Source: JACJVV01 sp964581515
GTDB taxonomy: Archaea; Nanobdellota; Nanobdellia; Woesearchaeales; JACJVV01
Assembly (NCBI GenBank): GCA_964581515.1
Contig: CAZOOV010000006.1
Coordinates: 62,001 to 126,000, forward strand
Length of the DNA stretch: 64,000 bases
Direction of reading: 5' to 3'
Part shown: in pieces, positions 9,572 through 17,700 of the stretch
Layout: each line of letters starts with the position of its first letter
Position numbering within the stretch: the first letter of the stretch is position 1
Position numbers and translations under genes: made by a program
The notes under the pieces: model-generated
Database searches by the model: none
What the model saw: the letters and a program-made list of their open reading frames with translations, nothing else
Told to the model about the DNA's origin: nothing

Positions 9572-9674
9572 ATTCAGATTATATCTGGTTGCAATCTTTC
9601 AAATATGATGTTGGTATCACATATACAGACAAAGTCTGGTCGTGATCTCGTCAAATAAAATGCCGGTATCGCAT
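9572..9674 (+). repeat. Two imperfect 51-52 bp tandem units running into the tRNA-Ser 5' end
   Basis: Unit 1 (9572-9622) and unit 2 (9623-9674) share the pattern CAGA-N4/5-TCTGGT, then GATCT/AATCT, TCAAATA, ATG and GGTATCRCAT, with roughly three quarters of positions identical by eye. The second unit ends inside the D-arm of the tRNA-Ser gene, so unit 1 carries a degenerate copy of the tRNA 5' end (TTGGTATCACAT against CCGGTATCGCAT). Confidence 0.6.
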
Positions 9675-9760
9675 AACCTGGTATTGCGCTGGCCTTGAGT
9701 TCAAGTGAAAAGTCAGCCTGTTTCCTCACGGATGTCCCGGTTCAAATCCGGGTGCCGGCG
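9662..9760 (+). tRNA. tRNA-Ser (anticodon UGA) with an anticodon-loop intron
   Basis: The acceptor arm pairs GCCGGTA (9662-9668) with TGCCGGC (9753-9759), with discriminator G9760 and no encoded CCA. The T-arm is CCCGG-TTCAAAT-CCGGG (9736-9752). A long variable arm (TCC-TCAC-GGA, 9723-9732) and discriminator G fit serine. The anticodon stem is CTGGC (9689-9693) with GCCTG (9716-9720), which has one T-T mismatch. The loop reads C-T-TGA-G. A 15-nt intron is placed at 9700-9714, the canonical 37/38 position. Intron limits are inferred from loop geometry and could shift by a base or two. Confidence 0.85.
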
Positions 9761-9835
9761 TTTTTTTCTTAATTATTAACAGAATTTTTTCTTAATATGA
9801 ATTGGTTGTAGTATTAATATGGCATATATTTTAAT

Positions 9836-10585
9836 CTATTTAGCATTATCCCATATGATTTTAAAAATCTTAATTTGTGTGCTTGCTAAATTCTTATCTT
9901 TAATTAATAATGCATAAGGTTTATCTCCTGAGCTTAGAAAATAAACATAATCCCCACAAACACCAAACTCAGACTCCATTACAGTATCAATATATTTAAT
10001 GTCTATCGGTTGCATGTCTTCTCTTTCTTCCCCATGATGTCTTATTTTTCCAGTTAATATAAGACTTAGGTGAATATTTTTCTCAATTCTTGGAGGATGG
10101 AATAAATCTATTAAGAATGCATTCCAATTCTTGTAAGCTATTGGTGCAGACGAGATATACATTTTAGAATTCTTTTGCCAACTGTTAATAAATTCTGTAA
10201 ACATTGATCGGACACCATTAATACCTTCAAAATATTTAAAATCATTTTGTCTTACTTTTTTTGTTTCTACTTTTTTCAAATTAGAAATAAAATTTAAAAT
10301 ATCTTTTTTCTCTTTTTCTAATTTTCTTTCTTTTTCTTTATATAATGCAAAAAGACTTTCTGGATCAACTGGTCTGAATATTTTAATATTATTAACTAGT
10401 TTATAACTAATAATTCCTTTATTGAGTAGTTTCTCGAGTATTGCATATATATGTGAACTTCTAATATTTAATTTTGAACAAATTACTCCTGTTTTTGCTT
10501 CTTGATATTCTAATAAGAATAAGTAAACTCTTGCTTCTCGCTCTGTAAGTCCGATATTTTGAAGTTTTTCTGAAAATTCATTCAT
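9836..10585 (-). CDS. TrmB-family transcriptional regulator
   Basis: An N-terminal winged helix (residues about 1-75: LQNIGLTEREARVYLFLLEY, then the recognition region RSSHIYAILEKLLNKGI) is followed by a Lys-rich coiled coil (about 80-115) and a C-terminal PLD-like sensor domain (about 120-249). This is the layout of the archaeal TrmB family, which bind sugars or other small molecules. It resembles the protein at 55365-56123. It is divergent from the beta-barrel-like gene at 10687, with inverted repeats between them, so it probably regulates that gene and itself. The ATG is preceded by AAAGGAG. Confidence 0.85.
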   Translation of the reverse strand: MNEFSEKLQNIGLTEREARVYLFLLEYQEAKTGVICSKLNIRSSHIYAILEKLLNKGIISYKLVNNIKIFRPVDPESLFALYKEKERKLEKEKKDILNFISNLKKVETKKVRQNDFKYFEGINGVRSMFTEFINSWQKNSKMYISSAPIAYKNWNAFLIDLFHPPRIEKNIHLSLILTGKIRHHGEEREDMQPIDIKYIDTVMESEFGVCGDYVYFLSSGDKPYALLIKDKNLASTQIKIFKIIWDNAK

Positions 10586-10654
10586 CCTACTCCTTTATGG
10601 TAGTAGGAAGTATTTAAGTATTTCGAAGAAATACTATTATTTACTTTAGAGTAA
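10586..10654. promoter_or_regulatory. Inverted repeats between the TrmB-like gene and the beta-barrel-like gene
   Basis: Three inverted repeats lie in the divergent intergenic region. CCTACT-N10-AGTAGG (10586-10607) overlaps the 5' leader of the regulator, a perfect AGTATTTC-GAA-GAAATACT lies at 10617-10635, and TTACT-TTAG-AGTAA at 10641-10654. They are candidate operators for the TrmB-like protein. Confidence 0.5.
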
Positions 10655-10686
10655 TAAAAATAAATAACTAATGGGGTGACAATAAA

Positions 10687-11301
10687 ATGAAAAAACTAAT
10701 TACATATGCTACTCTTGGTATAGCTTTAATGTTTGGTAAAAATGCAGACGCTGCTCAAGGTTCACTTGAAGTTATGGCTGGAGAAAGTCAAGCAACAACA
10801 GATTTAATAGCTTATGATTCATTAGGTAAACAGTTTGGATTTATTTTTAGAAATAGAAATACTGTCGATTATGAATCGGGAAATAGTAGTTTTAGTTTAG
10901 TTGATTTAACATATTCACTCGGGAAAGGAATTGATTTAATTACTGAAAGTCAATTTATAGATGGAAATGATGTTGATCAAAGATTTGGAGCAAAATATTT
11001 TAACAGCCATGGTGATTTTAGTATATTTGCACTTGGAACTTTTGGATTTAATAAAGAAAATAATTTTGAAGCAGATGTGGTGTTCCAGTATAATCCTCAG
11101 ATAGGAAGGATTCCTTTAAGATCGTCACTTGAGATACTTACTAATGTTGGGGATGATGGAAATAATTTTACACATGAGAGAGTAAGGCTTGGTGTAGGTA
11201 AAAATGATTATAGTGGTGGACTTGCACTAGATTGTGCACAAATTGGAAAAGAATTTGATTCAAGTTATGTTATAGGTTTGTATTTGAAGAAAGATTTTTA
11301 A
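10687..11301 (+). CDS. Secreted beta-barrel-like protein
   Basis: A cleavable signal peptide is visible (MKKLITYATLGIALMFGKNADA, probable cleavage after ADA). The mature part of about 180 residues is made of alternating polar and hydrophobic strands (FGFIFRNRN, FSLVDLTYSL, GDFSIFALGTFGF, FEADVVFQYN) with Gly/Asn/Asp turns, and it ends in FDSSYVIGLYLKKDF, a terminal aromatic residue. This is the pattern of an outer-membrane beta-barrel, which is unexpected in an archaeon with a single membrane. An extracellular beta-sandwich is the alternative. A GGGGTGA ribosome-binding site precedes the ATG. It is divergent from a TrmB-like regulator. Confidence 0.7.
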   Translation: MKKLITYATLGIALMFGKNADAAQGSLEVMAGESQATTDLIAYDSLGKQFGFIFRNRNTVDYESGNSSFSLVDLTYSLGKGIDLITESQFIDGNDVDQRFGAKYFNSHGDFSIFALGTFGFNKENNFEADVVFQYNPQIGRIPLRSSLEILTNVGDDGNNFTHERVRLGVGKNDYSGGLALDCAQIGKEFDSSYVIGLYLKKDF

Positions 11302-11432
11302 TTTTTCAATGGTATCATTATATGATACTTCTAAATTATTTTTTCTTATTTTTCTTTTATTTCTCTTACGTAATATATTTTCACTGGCTGATGTCGAAAG
11401 TTTTATAAATTCAGATATTGAAAAATTCAGAT

Positions 11433-11846
11433 ATGGCTAAAAAGAAATCAAAGAAGTCAACAAAGAAAAAGTCAACAAAGAAGAAGTCCAAAAAAGTTGG
11501 TACTAAGAAACAAGCATCAAGTAAACCAAAAGCAAAGAAAAAAGCCAAAAAAGAGGAACCTGTCTTACATCTTCAACACTTTACATTCAGGAATCCGACA
11601 ATCAAATATGCAATGATTGCAATTACTATTCTTGGCTTAAGTATAATCATGGGTCTTAGGAATAGAAGTCCTGTTCTTTTGAAGATTGGTGGTTATATTT
11701 CAGTTTTTATGATGCTATGGGCTTTACTAGAGAGTATAAAAGTTACTAAGCAAAAATCAGGAGATATCTATAAAGCATATTTCTTTTCAAATGTGGTTTT
11801 GGCATTGTTCATTCTGATTTTAGTTGGACTTTTGCTTATAGTATGA
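11433..11846 (+). CDS. Membrane protein with Lys-rich N-terminus
   Basis: The start is placed at the ATG at 11433: a TTTTATAAA TATA box at 11401-11409 predicts a start site near 11431, so the mRNA is probably leaderless, and the in-frame TTG at 11418 is less likely. Residues 1-45 are mostly Lys and Ser (MAKKKSKKSTKKKSTKKKS and similar). Three hydrophobic helices follow at about 57-75, 85-103 and 114-136. The basic tail is probably cytosolic and could contact nucleic acid or lipid headgroups. The function is unknown. Confidence 0.65.
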   Translation: MAKKKSKKSTKKKSTKKKSKKVGTKKQASSKPKAKKKAKKEEPVLHLQHFTFRNPTIKYAMIAITILGLSIIMGLRNRSPVLLKIGGYISVFMMLWALLESIKVTKQKSGDIYKAYFFSNVVLALFILILVGLLLIV

Positions 11847-11970
11847 TTTTTCTTTATTCTTATTTTTCATTCTTTTAGATATATTTATATTTATAATATA
11901 TTTATAATTTTTAAGATAGTTTTTATTTTCTCTAATATTCTTAATATTTCTAAAGTTATTGTTAAAAAAA

Positions 11971-12014
11971 ATGAGCCCGAGATACGAGCAATTAGAAATT
12001 GCTGGACCTCGTAT
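11971..12014 (-). repeat. Extra copy of the tRNA-Arg 3' end joined to a hairpin
   Basis: The plus-strand sequence ATGAGCCCGAGA, the complement of the tRNA-Arg acceptor 3' end, occurs at 11971-11982 as well as in the tRNA at 12025-12036. Between the two copies lies a hairpin, ATACGAG (11982-11988) with CTCGTAT (12008-12014) and inner CAATT-AGA-AATTG. On the minus strand this gives a hairpin followed by a second CTCGGGCTCA and a T-run. Confidence 0.6.
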
Positions 12015-12025
12015 ATAAAAAGAAA

Positions 12026-12167
12026 TGAGCCCGAGAGGACTTTCGAACGGCGACGTTCGAAAACACCGAACGTCAATGACCGTGTTCGAACCCCTGTCTA
12101 CCGGTCCGAAGCCGGTTGCACTATTTGCTCCACAAATTTCTTTGTGTCCAAGCTATGCTACGGGCCC
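12026..12167 (-). tRNA. tRNA-Arg (anticodon UCG) with D-loop and T-loop introns
   Basis: Read on the minus strand, the acceptor 5' GGGCCCG (12167-12161) pairs with CGGGCTC (12033-12027), discriminator A12026. The anticodon arm is ACCGG-CTTCGGA-CCGGT, anticodon UCG, with no intron there. The D-stem is GCAT/GTGC. The D-loop holds about 23 extra nt with a perfect CACAAA-GAAA-TTTGTG hairpin; removal gives AGCTTGGATA. The T-stem is AGGGG/CCTCT. Its loop starts TTCGAA, then carries about 44 extra nt with a perfect GACGTTCG/CGAACGTC hairpin, then T. Both insertions can form bulge-helix-bulge-like junctions (GCTT/GAGC and TTCG/CGAA). Exact splice sites are inferred. Confidence 0.85.
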
Positions 12168-12217
12168 ATTAAAAATAAGAACATAAGAATACTATAAAAA
12201 TGTTATCATTGATGGAT

Positions 12218-12322
12218 CTAATCTTTAGGCTTTCTAGTTATTCGTGAGAAGCAACCTTCTACCTTTTGCATGAATCTCTCGAATTTAGTAAGTTCCCTTT
12301 CATAAATTTCTACATCATCCAT
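12218..12322 (-). CDS. Small 34-residue protein downstream of Alba
   Basis: A short reading frame, MDDVEIYERELTKFERFMQK followed by VEGCFSRITRKPKD, starts with an ATG preceded by a good GGTGAT ribosome-binding site. It begins 26 bp after the Alba stop codon on the same strand, so it is probably co-transcribed. The product is a single amphipathic helix with a basic end and one cysteine. No family is recognised. Confidence 0.5.
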   Translation of the reverse strand: MDDVEIYERELTKFERFMQKVEGCFSRITRKPKD

Positions 12323-12348
12323 CTTATCACCAAAAATAATAGAAAAAA

Positions 12349-12630
12349 TTAAACCTTTTGAAGAATTACTTCGATTATTGATACACGAACATCTTTTCCT
12401 TCTTTATTTTGAAAGTCTTCGCTGTCTATCTTCACTTCTTTAACTTTAACAGTCCCTTCAAGAAATCTCTTTGTAGCAATCTCTGCAACATCTACAGCCC
12501 TTGATATGAATTTTCCACGAGCCTTGATTAATACTTCATCTGCATTCTTTGTTGTAAACTGCATAACAACAGCTGTCACATAGTTCATGAATGCCTTATT
12601 TCCAATAAAGATTGAGTTGTCTTCTGTCAT
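12349..12630 (-). CDS. albA: DNA/RNA-binding protein Alba
   Basis: The 93-residue protein has the Alba fold signature: an N-terminal IFIGNKAFMNYVTAVVMQF, KARGKFISRAVDVAEIATKRF in the middle helix and VSIIEVILQK at the end. Alba is an abundant archaeal chromatin protein that binds DNA and RNA as a dimer. The Lys corresponding to the acetylated Lys16 of other Alba proteins is not obvious. The gene has a GGGGG ribosome-binding site and lies 41 bp downstream of the eS17 gene on the same strand. Confidence 0.93.
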   Translation of the reverse strand: MTEDNSIFIGNKAFMNYVTAVVMQFTTKNADEVLIKARGKFISRAVDVAEIATKRFLEGTVKVKEVKIDSEDFQNKEGKDVRVSIIEVILQKV

Positions 12631-12671
12631 GACTAATCCCCCCTTGTTGTTTGTCGTATTTACTTAGTTGC

Positions 12672-12860
12672 TTACATCTCACCCTTCTTAAGTCGGGTAC
12701 AGTAACCTGAGATGATATTTCTCATCTTTTTAGAACTTATTATGTATTTCTCTTGAATTACTTTTTTGTTCTTTTCAAAATCAGTTGTCAAAGTATCTTG
12801 AATCTGACCATAAATCATTTGTGTCTTTCTTTTGATTTTTTTTGTTTTTATTCTTCCCAC
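12672..12860 (-). CDS. rps17e: Small subunit ribosomal protein eS17
   Basis: 62 residues matching archaeal eS17: MGRIKTKKIKRKTQMIY at the start, DFEKNKKVIQE in the middle and KKMRNIISGYCTRLKK at the end. The start codon is GTG (12860), and a TATATAT box about 25 nt upstream suggests a leaderless transcript. It sits upstream of the Alba gene on the same strand. Confidence 0.93.
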   Translation of the reverse strand: MGRIKTKKIKRKTQMIYGQIQDTLTTDFEKNKKVIQEKYIISSKKMRNIISGYCTRLKKGEM

Positions 12861-13025
12861 TCTTGTTCACCATATATAACAATTATATTTGATATATGCC
12901 AAGAAACTAAATCATCAAATATGTGTAGCTTCGACAGTATATTTTATTCTGATTAATCCACTTCTATTTTTAAATATGATGGTTTTGGGATATATTTATA
13001 TATGAGATATATCTAATATTGTAGT

Positions 13026-13745
13026 ATGGGATATGTGGATGAAGGCTATATTAAGCCACTTTTCAAGGCTTTTAAGCAATGGAAATTACTGCTTTATTCA
13101 ATGGTAGTTGATTTTTTCTTATATTTATTCTCTTTTGGCATATTTTATGCTACTTTTTCCATTATTGGCTATTTCATGCTTCCATTAAATTCTCATGATC
13201 TTTCAGATCATATAACATTCTTTCGTGATGTTTCCTTATATACGACTCAGATTGAAAATTTTATTCTTGTACTCTATGTGGGTTCAATAATATGTCTTTT
13301 GTTGTTCCTCTTGATTTATTCAATCTCAAGAACAATGATTTGGAATAAGATATTGAAAATAAAGGGCAATTATTTTAGGAATCTTTTAGTTGATGGAATT
13401 ATTTTCATAATATTATTAGCACTTTCGTATTTAGTTATTATGTATTTGAAACCTGAATTCATCAATGGTTTTATTGTCTTGATTATGTTTCCTATTCTGT
13501 ACTATTTATTCTTCTGTCATATTAATCTTGGTCATAAGAAGATCAAAGAAGTATTCAAAAGCGCTTTATCTCTTGACTTGCTTTACTTATTTCCACATCT
13601 TATCGTAATGTTATTTATTCTTGTTTTTATTTTATCTTTCTTATTTGTTACTGGTAATCCTTTGTTCTTGGTATTGCTTTTGTTATGGACTGGTTTTTTC
13701 AGGATATATTCAAAAGAAGTAGTATTTAGTTTAGAAGGAAGATAA
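13026..13745 (+). CDS. Polytopic membrane protein
   Basis: 239 residues with about six hydrophobic helices (around 22-48, 75-100, 118-140, 145-163, 185-205 and 208-225). The short loops are rich in charged residues. A TTTATATAT box near 12995 predicts transcription starting at or next to the ATG, so the mRNA is probably leaderless. No family is recognised, and its neighbours on both sides run on the minus strand. Confidence 0.7.
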   Translation: MGYVDEGYIKPLFKAFKQWKLLLYSMVVDFFLYLFSFGIFYATFSIIGYFMLPLNSHDLSDHITFFRDVSLYTTQIENFILVLYVGSIICLLLFLLIYSISRTMIWNKILKIKGNYFRNLLVDGIIFIILLALSYLVIMYLKPEFINGFIVLIMFPILYYLFFCHINLGHKKIKEVFKSALSLDLLYLFPHLIVMLFILVFILSFLFVTGNPLFLVLLLLWTGFFRIYSKEVVFSLEGR

Positions 13746-13786
13746 GGATTAATAATAAAAATCAATAGAATTAAAAACTAAAAGAA

Positions 13787-14194
13787 TTATTTCTCGTCGA
13801 TACCTTTCATTTTTCTGACATATTTTGTCCAAAGTTCACCAATCTTTTGTACATCAACCTCAAATTTTACAGTGATCTTGTATGTCTTTTTGTAAAGGTC
13901 ATAATCAATCATGCCCATGCTTTTCATAGGTGTAAGGATACGATCATAGAACTGTCTTTTATTATATGATAGCTTGACTTTTTTCCCTTTATATTCGCCA
14001 TCTTCAAGGATAGTAGTATATTCACCCTCATGCATCTGTGTTGCAAAATGTGACATTTCTGATTTTGTTATTTCACCGCCTTTCTTGAAGATATATTTTA
14101 TTAGTTCTTTTGCAACAATCTTCTGCTGATTAGTAGCAAAAACTATTTCAAAAATATCATCTGGAAGATTAAACCTATCAAATAAAATAACCAT
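13787..14194 (-). CDS. Hypothetical winged-helix-like protein
   Basis: The start is placed at the ATG at 14194, preceded by AGAGGT; the upstream ATG in the same frame lacks such a site. The 135-residue product begins MVILFDRFNLPDDIFEIVF. The pattern KIVAKELIKYIFKKGGEITKSEMSHFA followed by a segment with alternating strands resembles a winged helix, so DNA or RNA binding is possible but unproven. The function is unknown. Confidence 0.65.
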   Translation of the reverse strand: MVILFDRFNLPDDIFEIVFATNQQKIVAKELIKYIFKKGGEITKSEMSHFATQMHEGEYTTILEDGEYKGKKVKLSYNKRQFYDRILTPMKSMGMIDYDLYKKTYKITVKFEVDVQKIGELWTKYVRKMKGIDEK

Positions 14195-14504
14195 ATTTAT
14201 ACCTCTTGGTAATTGTCTATAAAGTAAAAACCTTATATGCCCTAGAAACAATCTTATTTCTAGTAGCTAATAACAATTATATCCCAAACCCCTATATATG
14301 TATATTATTTGTCGATAATATATAAAATTTTCCATTTCTCTATTGTAGTTTCATCAATACTATTATTACAAGACTAATATATAGCAGTTGTATAATTTTT
14401 TTTATTATGTTTAGAAATGTGATTATTTCATATATGTCCTTTAGATTACTTAATCTTCCCGACTTTAGCAAAACATTTAAATAGTAATTAGGGCATTAAT
14501 ATAC

Positions 14505-14635
14505 TAAATCATATATTAACATACAATATCATTCGAAGCTTACATTTAAAATCATGAGCTATGGGCCTGACTGGCACATAAAAATGAAGTCAAATCTGGG
14601 TTGGGTGGCGGCAAATATTGCCACCCTATTTTTTT
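14505..14635 (+). ncRNA. Candidate small non-coding RNA
   Basis: A 545-bp gap between genes contains a TTTAAATAG TATA box (14476-14484) that predicts a start near 14505, and a hairpin with T-run that predicts an end near 14635. The GC content of 14560-14626 is clearly above the AT-rich surroundings. No known RNA family is recognised. A weak 43-codon frame (MSYGPDWHIK...) lies inside but lacks a ribosome-binding site and runs through the terminator. Confidence 0.45.
14603..14635 (+). terminator. Hairpin plus T-run terminator
   Basis: GGGTGGC (14603-14609) pairs with GCCACCC (14620-14626), followed by a run of T residues at 14628-14635. This resembles an intrinsic terminator and closes the candidate RNA. 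Confidence 0.6.
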
Positions 14636-14795
14636 CTAATTATATTTCTCTTCACAGTTATACTATCTTTGGAAATAATACTTAGAAATAATGTTTGGAG
14701 ATAATAACTACCTTCTCTTGACAATTTTTATTCTCATGACAATTCCTATTCAATTAACCGAAAAGAATATAAACTCTTTTGCTTGGTTTATATGA

Positions 14796-17700
14796 ATGAT
14801 GATGGATAGTCGCTTACATGTTAAATTCATGTCTATTTTTCTATGTCTTATGGTTCTTATATTTCCTATTCAATTCTCTATTACAGCAAGTGCTTATACT
14901 CCTACTTGGGGTGGTGATTCGGATTATGGTTCAGGTGCAGAGGGGGCTTATGTTGCAATACGTTACCTTTATGGAGAAGATCAGATTCCTGGATTTCGAA
15001 AAAGGCTTGATACAGTAAGCATGGTTGTCCAGGCTTCTATGGGAGCAAACACAACTGTCTCAACATCAAATCTGGAGGCGTATTATTCAGGTTATGCTCT
15101 TGGTCAATTTCAAAGTTGTTCTTTAGCATCAGGACAGAGTTCAATCTATGAATGTTCTTTTACAGAAGATAATGATACAGGTCCAGCGTCACCAGCTACT
15201 CAGACTTATACAGCAAAACTAGTCAATTATACTGAGGTTCTTTCCCAGACTAGTGCATATATGGTTGTTGATGCACAGGAACCAACTGTTGTAACTATTA
15301 ATACATATGAACAGGGAACTACAAATCCTATAACAACAACTTCAGATGAAAACATTAGTGTATATTTTGATGTTAAGGATTATGCCTACTCAGGACAGAA
15401 TGGTGTTGGTATAAGAAAGATAACACTGACAGCTGGAGGAAGTAATTATTATACTTATCCTTCTACAAATTCTAGTAATAATAATACTTGTACAGGTATT
15501 GTTACAATCAGCAGAAAGTATGACACTGTTGATGTATATTTAGGTTCAACAACTGGTAGTTATCCTATTTGTGTTTATGCAGAAGATTGTTTTGGTCAAT
15601 ATATTCAAGAATGTGAAACAATTTATCTTGATAAGGATGCACCTATGATTGTTTCAAGTTCTTTTGAAGTCAACAATGCTAGTGGTGATCCTGCAGAGTG
15701 GCTTTCAGCAGCAGAGACTTCGCTGGAAGTATATATGGAATTTAATGCAAGTGATCTTGACCAAAGTTCTATCTATGGTGATTTCTCAGATGCTCATTCA
15801 GATGGTGATTATGATCGCGTTTATCCATCAGGAACATGCGCTCTTGTCTCTCAGCATACATATGGTTGTACTTTTAATACAAAAGCAAAGATAAATGCAA
15901 GTGATTCATACACTTTCACTTTTTATGCTTCTGACACTTTAGGAAATGAAGCAAGTGCAAGTATGACTTACTCTTTGAAATATGATGCAACAGGTCCTGT
16001 TGCTACAGGACTTACGACTCCTGATTATTACAATGGTCATTATTATATAGGAACCAATGATACAAACATTACTGTTTCTTTTACTGAATCAGGTGTTGGT
16101 ATGAATGCTTCGTATGCATATCTTGACCTTAGTAATATAGGTCAAGGATCAAAGCAAGCAGACAACTGCACGCCTACATGGTCATGCAAATGGTATGATT
16201 ATGATGCTACGAATTCACCTTATACAAATCTTCCTTATCTTACAAAGACAGTGAATATAAACGGTACAAACTATACATATAATTTGAATGCAAGACAAGC
16301 AGAAGTATCTGTTAAAGATGAGACAAGTGATGATTTAGGCAATACTGCTAACAAGACAAGATACAATCTTACAGTAGATATCTTTCCACCTATAATAAGT
16401 TATACAAATATTACTCCTATCCATGCTTCTTCAGATTATGGCAATTATACAGTTGTAGGGGATAGCATCTATATCTTCTATAACATCACAGATGGTAGTT
16501 ATGTCAATATGAACATTACAGCAGATGAGTTTGTAAACACATCTGGTGGTTTTACTGATGAAGTGACATGCACTGACAATGGCGATGGTGTACACTCATG
16601 CAGTTATACTTTTGGTCCTATAACAGAAGAAGGATTTTATAATGGAAGTCTTAAGATTGCATTCATAGACATGCTTGGCAATCAGATAGCTGACACGCAA
16701 AAAGTAGCAGTCTATGAGATTGATGATAGTAATACAAGTTATTGGACAGCAACAAATGAAGGATGCAGTCCAGATCCACTTGACAGGGAACTTGTAAGCA
16801 GGATGGCTTCAAACATTTATTGTCAGATCAAGCTCAGTAGCAGTTATAGTGCAGATATATATGATCTGACATCAGCTTCTGTTTGTTGTAATGACACTGG
16901 TGCTACTGGTACATATGCATCCACTTTGCAGAATTCAAGCACATTATCAACAGCAAGCTGGATGGGTCTTCCAAGAAATGAAGAGACTCTTTATCTGAGT
17001 CTGACAACTACAACATTTAGTTCCAGGATAGATTCATTAAATTATGAATGTGAAGTCAAAGTAAGAACTGTTGTAGATAATGAAAAGATTACAAAGAATT
17101 TTGAGACTGTTGAAGTAGACTTTAATATTGGCCTTTACAATAGCCCTCTAAATGAAGTAAACCAATCTATCTGGGATCAGATTGAAGATCTTCACGATAC
17201 TTATCTTGACGATGGCTGGGAAATTATAGGACAATTGCAACGTTTCTTTGAGCTTTGCCAGAAAATATGTAACATATACTATAGCATCCAACAGATAGCT
17301 AGTGCATGGAGATCATTAACCTTGACTTGGGATTCAATTACTTCAGGAATACATGCATTAGGTGAAGGTATGACTGCATTGCAGTTTGTTACAAGGGCAT
17401 CAGCTTTAAAATCAGCAGAAGCAAATCATGTAAATAAAGGTGGTCAAGCAACATTTGATGCACAAAATAAGGGTCTATATGGTTTTTTCCAAAAATACTG
17501 TGCATTCATATCTTGTAAATTAAAATACAAATGGATTGCAGCATGGCAACAAGGTGTTGTAGACTTCTTCAATTGGTGGACTACTCTTGGATATGGTGTA
17601 CAACCAAGTGCTAATCAGGATAGCACATATGAATATGGCTATTGGGGTGTCTCAGATGGAGGACCTACTTGGAAGGGAACTGTTCTTTCTTCTGTAGGGG

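Noticed and set aside
14561..14695. Short frame MSYGPDWHIK... inside the candidate RNA
   Set aside because: It has no ribosome-binding site and reads through the terminator hairpin and T-run, so a non-coding RNA is more likely.
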